DNA of 64,000 bases, taken from Massilia brevitalea (GTDB taxonomy: Bacteria; Pseudomonadota; Gammaproteobacteria; Burkholderiales; Burkholderiaceae_D). Both the position numbers and the translations under genes were made by a program. The DNA is taken from assembly GCF_030711405.1 (NCBI RefSeq), contig NZ_JAULSI010000029.1, positions 1-64,000 on the forward strand. Direction: 5' to 3'. The notes under the pieces are model-generated. The model saw nothing but the letters and a program-made list of their open reading frames with translations. It did not search any database and was not told the origin of the DNA. This document shows, in pieces, positions 61,529-64,000 of this stretch. Position 1 is the first letter of the stretch. Every line of letters begins with the position of its first letter.

Positions 61529-63444
61529 TTCTGCGTCCTAAAGAGAAAGTCTTCGTCGGAACCGGGCACGACTTCGTTGGCATCCACGCCTTCATGCAGC
61601 GGTACGGTGGTGGGAATCGGCGACGGCAGCGGGAAGGTGGCCGCGCCCTCTTCCGCCGGGCTCGAATGGCCGCGGAACATGGCGAACAGCTCGCGGCCCA
61701 TGCCGATGTGGCTCTTCGACAGATCGGCCGTTGCCATGGTGCGCGCAGCCCAGACGTCCTCGGGCACCAGCGCATCGAGCGTGCCGCTGGTGGCGTCGAC
61801 GCGGATGATGTCGCCGTTGCGAACCAGGCCCAGCGGGCCGCCGGCCAGGATTTCCGGCGACACGTGGATCGCCGCCGGCACCTTGCCGGAGGCGCCCGAC
61901 ATGCGGCCATCGGTGACCATCGCCACCTTGAAGCCGGCATCCTGCAGGTTCGACAGCGCCGGGGTCAGCGCGTGCAGTTCCGGCATGCCGTTGGCGCGCG
62001 GGCCCTGGAAGCGGATCACGGCGACGAAGTCGCGGTTCAGCTTGCCGTCCTTGTAGGCCTGCATGAACTCTTCCTGCGAGTCAAAGGTGAGCGCCGGCGC
62101 TTCCACCACGTGGTACTCGTGCTTGACCGCCGAGACCTTCATCACGGCGCGGCCGAGGTTACCCTGGACCAGCACCATGCCGCCGTTGCTGGCGAACGGG
62201 TTCGTGGCCGGGCGCAGCACGCTGTCGTCGCCGCTTTGCTGCGGCAGGTCGCGCCAGACCACCTTGCCGTCTTCACCCAGGAAGGGCTCCATGCAGTGCT
62301 TGCGCAGGCCGTGGCCGAGGATGGTGTTGACGTCCTCGTGGGCCAGGCCGGCGTCGAGCAGCTCGCGGATCACGAAGCCCGGGCCGCCGGCGGCCTGGAA
62401 GTGGTTCACGTCGGCTTCGCCGTTCGGGTAGATGCGGGTCAGCGACGGCACCACTTTCGACAGCTCGTCGAAGTCGTTCCAGTCGATCACGATGCCGGCC
62501 GCGCGCGCGATCGCCACCAGGTGCAGGGTGTGGTTGGTCGAGCCGCCGGTGGCGTGCAGGGCGACGATGGCGTTCACGATGCTCTTTTCGTCGACGATGT
62601 GCCCGATCGGCATGTAGCTGCCGCCCTGCTGCGAGATCGCTACCGCCTGGTGCGATGCCGCGGCCGTCAGCGCATCGCGCAGCGGCGTGCCCGGCGTGAT
62701 GAAGGCGGCGCCCGGCAGGTGTAGGCCCATCATCTCCATCAGCATCTGGTTGCTGTTGGCGGTACCGTAGAAGGTACAGGTGCCGGCGCCGTGGTAGGAG
62801 GCCGATTCGCCTTCCAACAGTTCCTCGCGCGTGGCTTCGCCCTTGGCGTAGCGCTGGCGGATCGCCGCCTTTTCCTTGTTCGAGATCCCGGTGGTCATCG
62901 GGCCGCCCGGCACGAATACGCCCGGGATGTGGCCGAAGTGCAGCGCGCCGATCAACAGGCCCGGCACGATCTTGTCGCAGATGCCGAGGTAGAGGGCGGC
63001 GTCGAACATGTTGTGCGACAGCGCGACGGCGGTGGCCATGGCGATGGTGTCGCGCGAGAACAGCGACAGTTCCATGCCCGGCTGGCCTTGGGTGACGCCG
63101 TCGCACATGGCCGGCACGCCGCCTGCGAACTGGGCCACGGCGCCGATGTCGCGCACGGCGTCCTTGATCACCTTCGGGAAGTATTCAAAAGGCTGGTGCG
63201 CCGACAGCATGTCGTTGTACGACGAGACGATCGCCACCGACGGCTTTTTCTGCTCGCGCAGTTTCAGCTTGTCGTTGGCGGGGAAAGCGGCAAAGCCGTG
63301 GGCCAGGTTGGTGCACGACAGCGCCCCGCGCTGCACGCCCTGGACACGTGCGGCCTCGAGATGCGCCAGGTAGGCCGCGCGCGACGCGCGGCTGCGCTTG
63401 ATGATCCGGTTCGTTACCTGTTCAACTACGGGGTGCAGCGCCAT
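61525..63444 (-). CDS. edd: 6-phosphogluconate dehydratase
   Basis: A 639-residue iron-sulfur dehydratase (6-phosphogluconate to KDPG). Cluster-type Cys are in [19 protein letters not shown] and [10 protein letters not shown]; the block [28 protein letters not shown] and C-terminal [22 protein letters not shown] are diagnostic. It is slightly longer than E. coli Edd (603). The ATG at 63444 with AAGGA 6 bases before it is chosen over an upstream frame. It is co-transcribed with eda and divergent from pgi. Confidence 0.96.
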   Translation of the reverse strand: MALHPVVEQVTNRIIKRSRASRAAYLAHLEAARVQGVQRGALSCTNLAHGFAAFPANDKLKLREQKKPSVAIVSSYNDMLSAHQPFEYFPKVIKDAVRDIGAVAQFAGGVPAMCDGVTQGQPGMELSLFSRDTIAMATAVALSHNMFDAALYLGICDKIVPGLLIGALHFGHIPGVFVPGGPMTTGISNKEKAAIRQRYAKGEATREELLEGESASYHGAGTCTFYGTANSNQMLMEMMGLHLPGAAFITPGTPLRDALTAAASHQAVAISQQGGSYMPIGHIVDEKSIVNAIVALHATGGSTNHTLHLVAIARAAGIVIDWNDFDELSKVVPSLTRIYPNGEADVNHFQAAGGPGFVIRELLDAGLAHEDVNTILGHGLRKHCMEPFLGEDGKVVWRDLPQQSGDDSVLRPATNPFASNGGMVLVQGNLGRAVMKVSAVKHEYHVVEAPALTFDSQEEFMQAYKDGKLNRDFVAVIRFQGPRANGMPELHALTPALSNLQDAGFKVAMVTDGRMSGASGKVPAAIHVSPEILAGGPLGLVRNGDIIRVDATSGTLDALVPEDVWAARTMATADLSKSHIGMGRELFAMFRGHSSPAEEGAATFPLPSPIPTTVPLHEGVDANEVVPGSDEDFLFRTQK

Positions 63445-63469
63445 AATCGTTCCTTCGAAAATTTGACTC

Positions 63470-63484
63470 TGAAATTTTACTACA
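63470..63484 (-). promoter_or_regulatory. HexR-like operator upstream of edd
   Basis: TGAAATTTTACTACA resembles the HexR palindrome (as I recall it, TGTAATnnnATTACA-like), differing at few positions. It lies 26 bases before the edd ATG, where a HexR repressor of central sugar metabolism would act. I cannot check it against an experimentally defined site. Confidence 0.45.
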
Positions 63485-63543
63485 GAATTGGGTTGGGGGT
63501 ATTTGGTGGGGGCTATTTCCTGGTTGCTCGGCGGTTGCATACT

Positions 63544-63626
63544 GCGTGGGCACGAGTGCCCACCCTACGAAAACCAGGCCGCCGGCATTTACGGCTTTGG
63601 TAGGGTGGGCTCTCGAGCCCACGCGG
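63544..63626. repeat. Inverted pair of GTAG-type REP elements between edd and pgi
   Basis: 63544-63568 (GCGTGGGCACGAGTGCCCACC ... CTAC) and 63600-63626 (GTAGGGTGGGC TCTCGA GCCCACGCGG) face each other with tails outward, opposite to the other doublets. They lie in the promoter interval of two divergent operons. Confidence 0.8.
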
Positions 63627-63676
63627 TACAACGTTGGCATATCGAATAACACTCGCCGGCGCGAACCCATCCATTG

Positions 63677-63691
63677 TGTAGTGAATTTACG
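63677..63691 (+). promoter_or_regulatory. HexR-like operator upstream of pgi
   Basis: TGTAGTGAATTTACG resembles the same palindrome as the edd site (TGTA / TTAC arms), 53 bases upstream of pgi, with TATTAT and GATAAT -10-like elements just downstream. Its presence in front of both divergent sugar-phosphate genes supports shared control. Confidence 0.4.
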
Positions 63692-63744
63692 AACGATTCC
63701 TGTATTATTCGATAATCTGTCCAAAACACTATCACGCGCGAGCC

Positions 63745-64000
63745 ATGCCCCAGCCTTCCTTGACCAGCACCGCCAGCTTCCAGGCCCTCGAAACCCACGC
63801 CGTCGAGGCCGAAGACTGGCAGATGCGCCAGCTGTTCGCGGCTGATCCGCAGCGCTTCGAGCGCCTCTCGCTGGATGCCGCCGGCCTGTTCCTAGACTAT
63901 TCAAAAAACCGGCTGGACGGGCGCACGCTTGAACTGCTGGCGAGCCTGGCGCGCGAGCGCGGCGTCGAGCAATTGCGCGACGCCATGTTCGCCGGCGCCA
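63745..64000 (+). CDS. pgi: Glucose-6-phosphate isomerase (N-terminal part, cut by window edge)
   Basis: The first 85 residues of PGI, which interconverts glucose-6-P and fructose-6-P. The N-terminal pattern is MPQPSLTSTASFQALETHAVE, then WQMRQLFAADPQRFERLSLDAAGLFLDYSKNRLD, typical of PGI. The gene continues beyond the window. It is divergent from edd-eda, so upper glycolysis and ED flux genes share a control region. Confidence 0.93.
   Translation, partial: MPQPSLTSTASFQALETHAVEAEDWQMRQLFAADPQRFERLSLDAAGLFLDYSKNRLDGRTLELLASLARERGVEQLRDAMFAGA

Overview
The window is high-GC, densely coded chromosomal DNA with short gene overlaps (ATGA). Its gene content (imuA-imuB, ED pathway genes beside pgi, arsRCBH, argA/hrpA, GTAG-type REP elements) points to a betaproteobacterium of the Burkholderiales, most likely Oxalobacteraceae (Massilia/Duganella/Telluria type). 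This placement is inference from content and style, not a database match. I see no rRNA, tRNA, CRISPR array or insertion sequence.

Layout, left to right. 1-5.0 kb: ion homeostasis on the minus strand (nhaA, ktrB, ktrA, then a DUF389 membrane protein). 5.3-9.1 kb: an alpha/beta hydrolase and the divergent arsenic operon arsR-arsC-arsB-arsH. 9.1-12.5 kb: a PBP7-like endopeptidase with a Lys/Ala-rich arm, then a two-component system preceded by CTAAG repeats and a coupled short ORF. 12.5-14.7 kb: the SOS mutagenesis pair imuA-imuB under a LexA box. 14.9-17 kb: a putative Na+/H+ antiporter coupled to an orphan HepT-like protein. 17-22.4 kb: a TonB receptor and a four-gene operon led by a GbsR/MarR regulator. 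22.6-27.9 kb: DUF2760 plus two divergent Hsp70 proteins. 28.2-32.5 kb: an NHL-propeller/M23 protein, an SDR, a 33-codon ORF and a PRC-barrel protein.

32.8-42 kb: housekeeping genes hrpA, argA, yggX and rpiA, with a tandem pair of membrane proteins and a lipoprotein. 42.2-48.1 kb: a macA/ABC export operon, a hydrolase, a membrane-anchored XRE regulator and its neighbour. macA and the last gene each carry a single-base frameshift. 48.2-56.3 kb: an FAD oxidase, an esterase, a LytS/LytTR two-component system, a class C beta-lactamase with an acyltransferase, and a frameshifted amidase. 56.4-60.8 kb: a chemoreceptor, a secreted protein and a lower-GC Hcp (type VI secretion) island with a putative zinc peptidase and two tandem small membrane proteins. 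60.9-64 kb: edd-eda divergent from pgi (cut by the window edge), with HexR-like sites in front of both.

House-keeping metabolism (edd/eda/pgi/rpiA, argA) is interleaved with stress and envelope functions (arsenic, SOS, ion transport, chaperones, T6SS cargo). Inverted pairs of GTAG-type REP elements mark five intergenic regions and twice supply the stop codon of a gene. The least explained loci are the DUF2760-Hsp70-Hsp70 operon, the antiporter-HepT pair, the NHL-M23 protein and the Hcp island.
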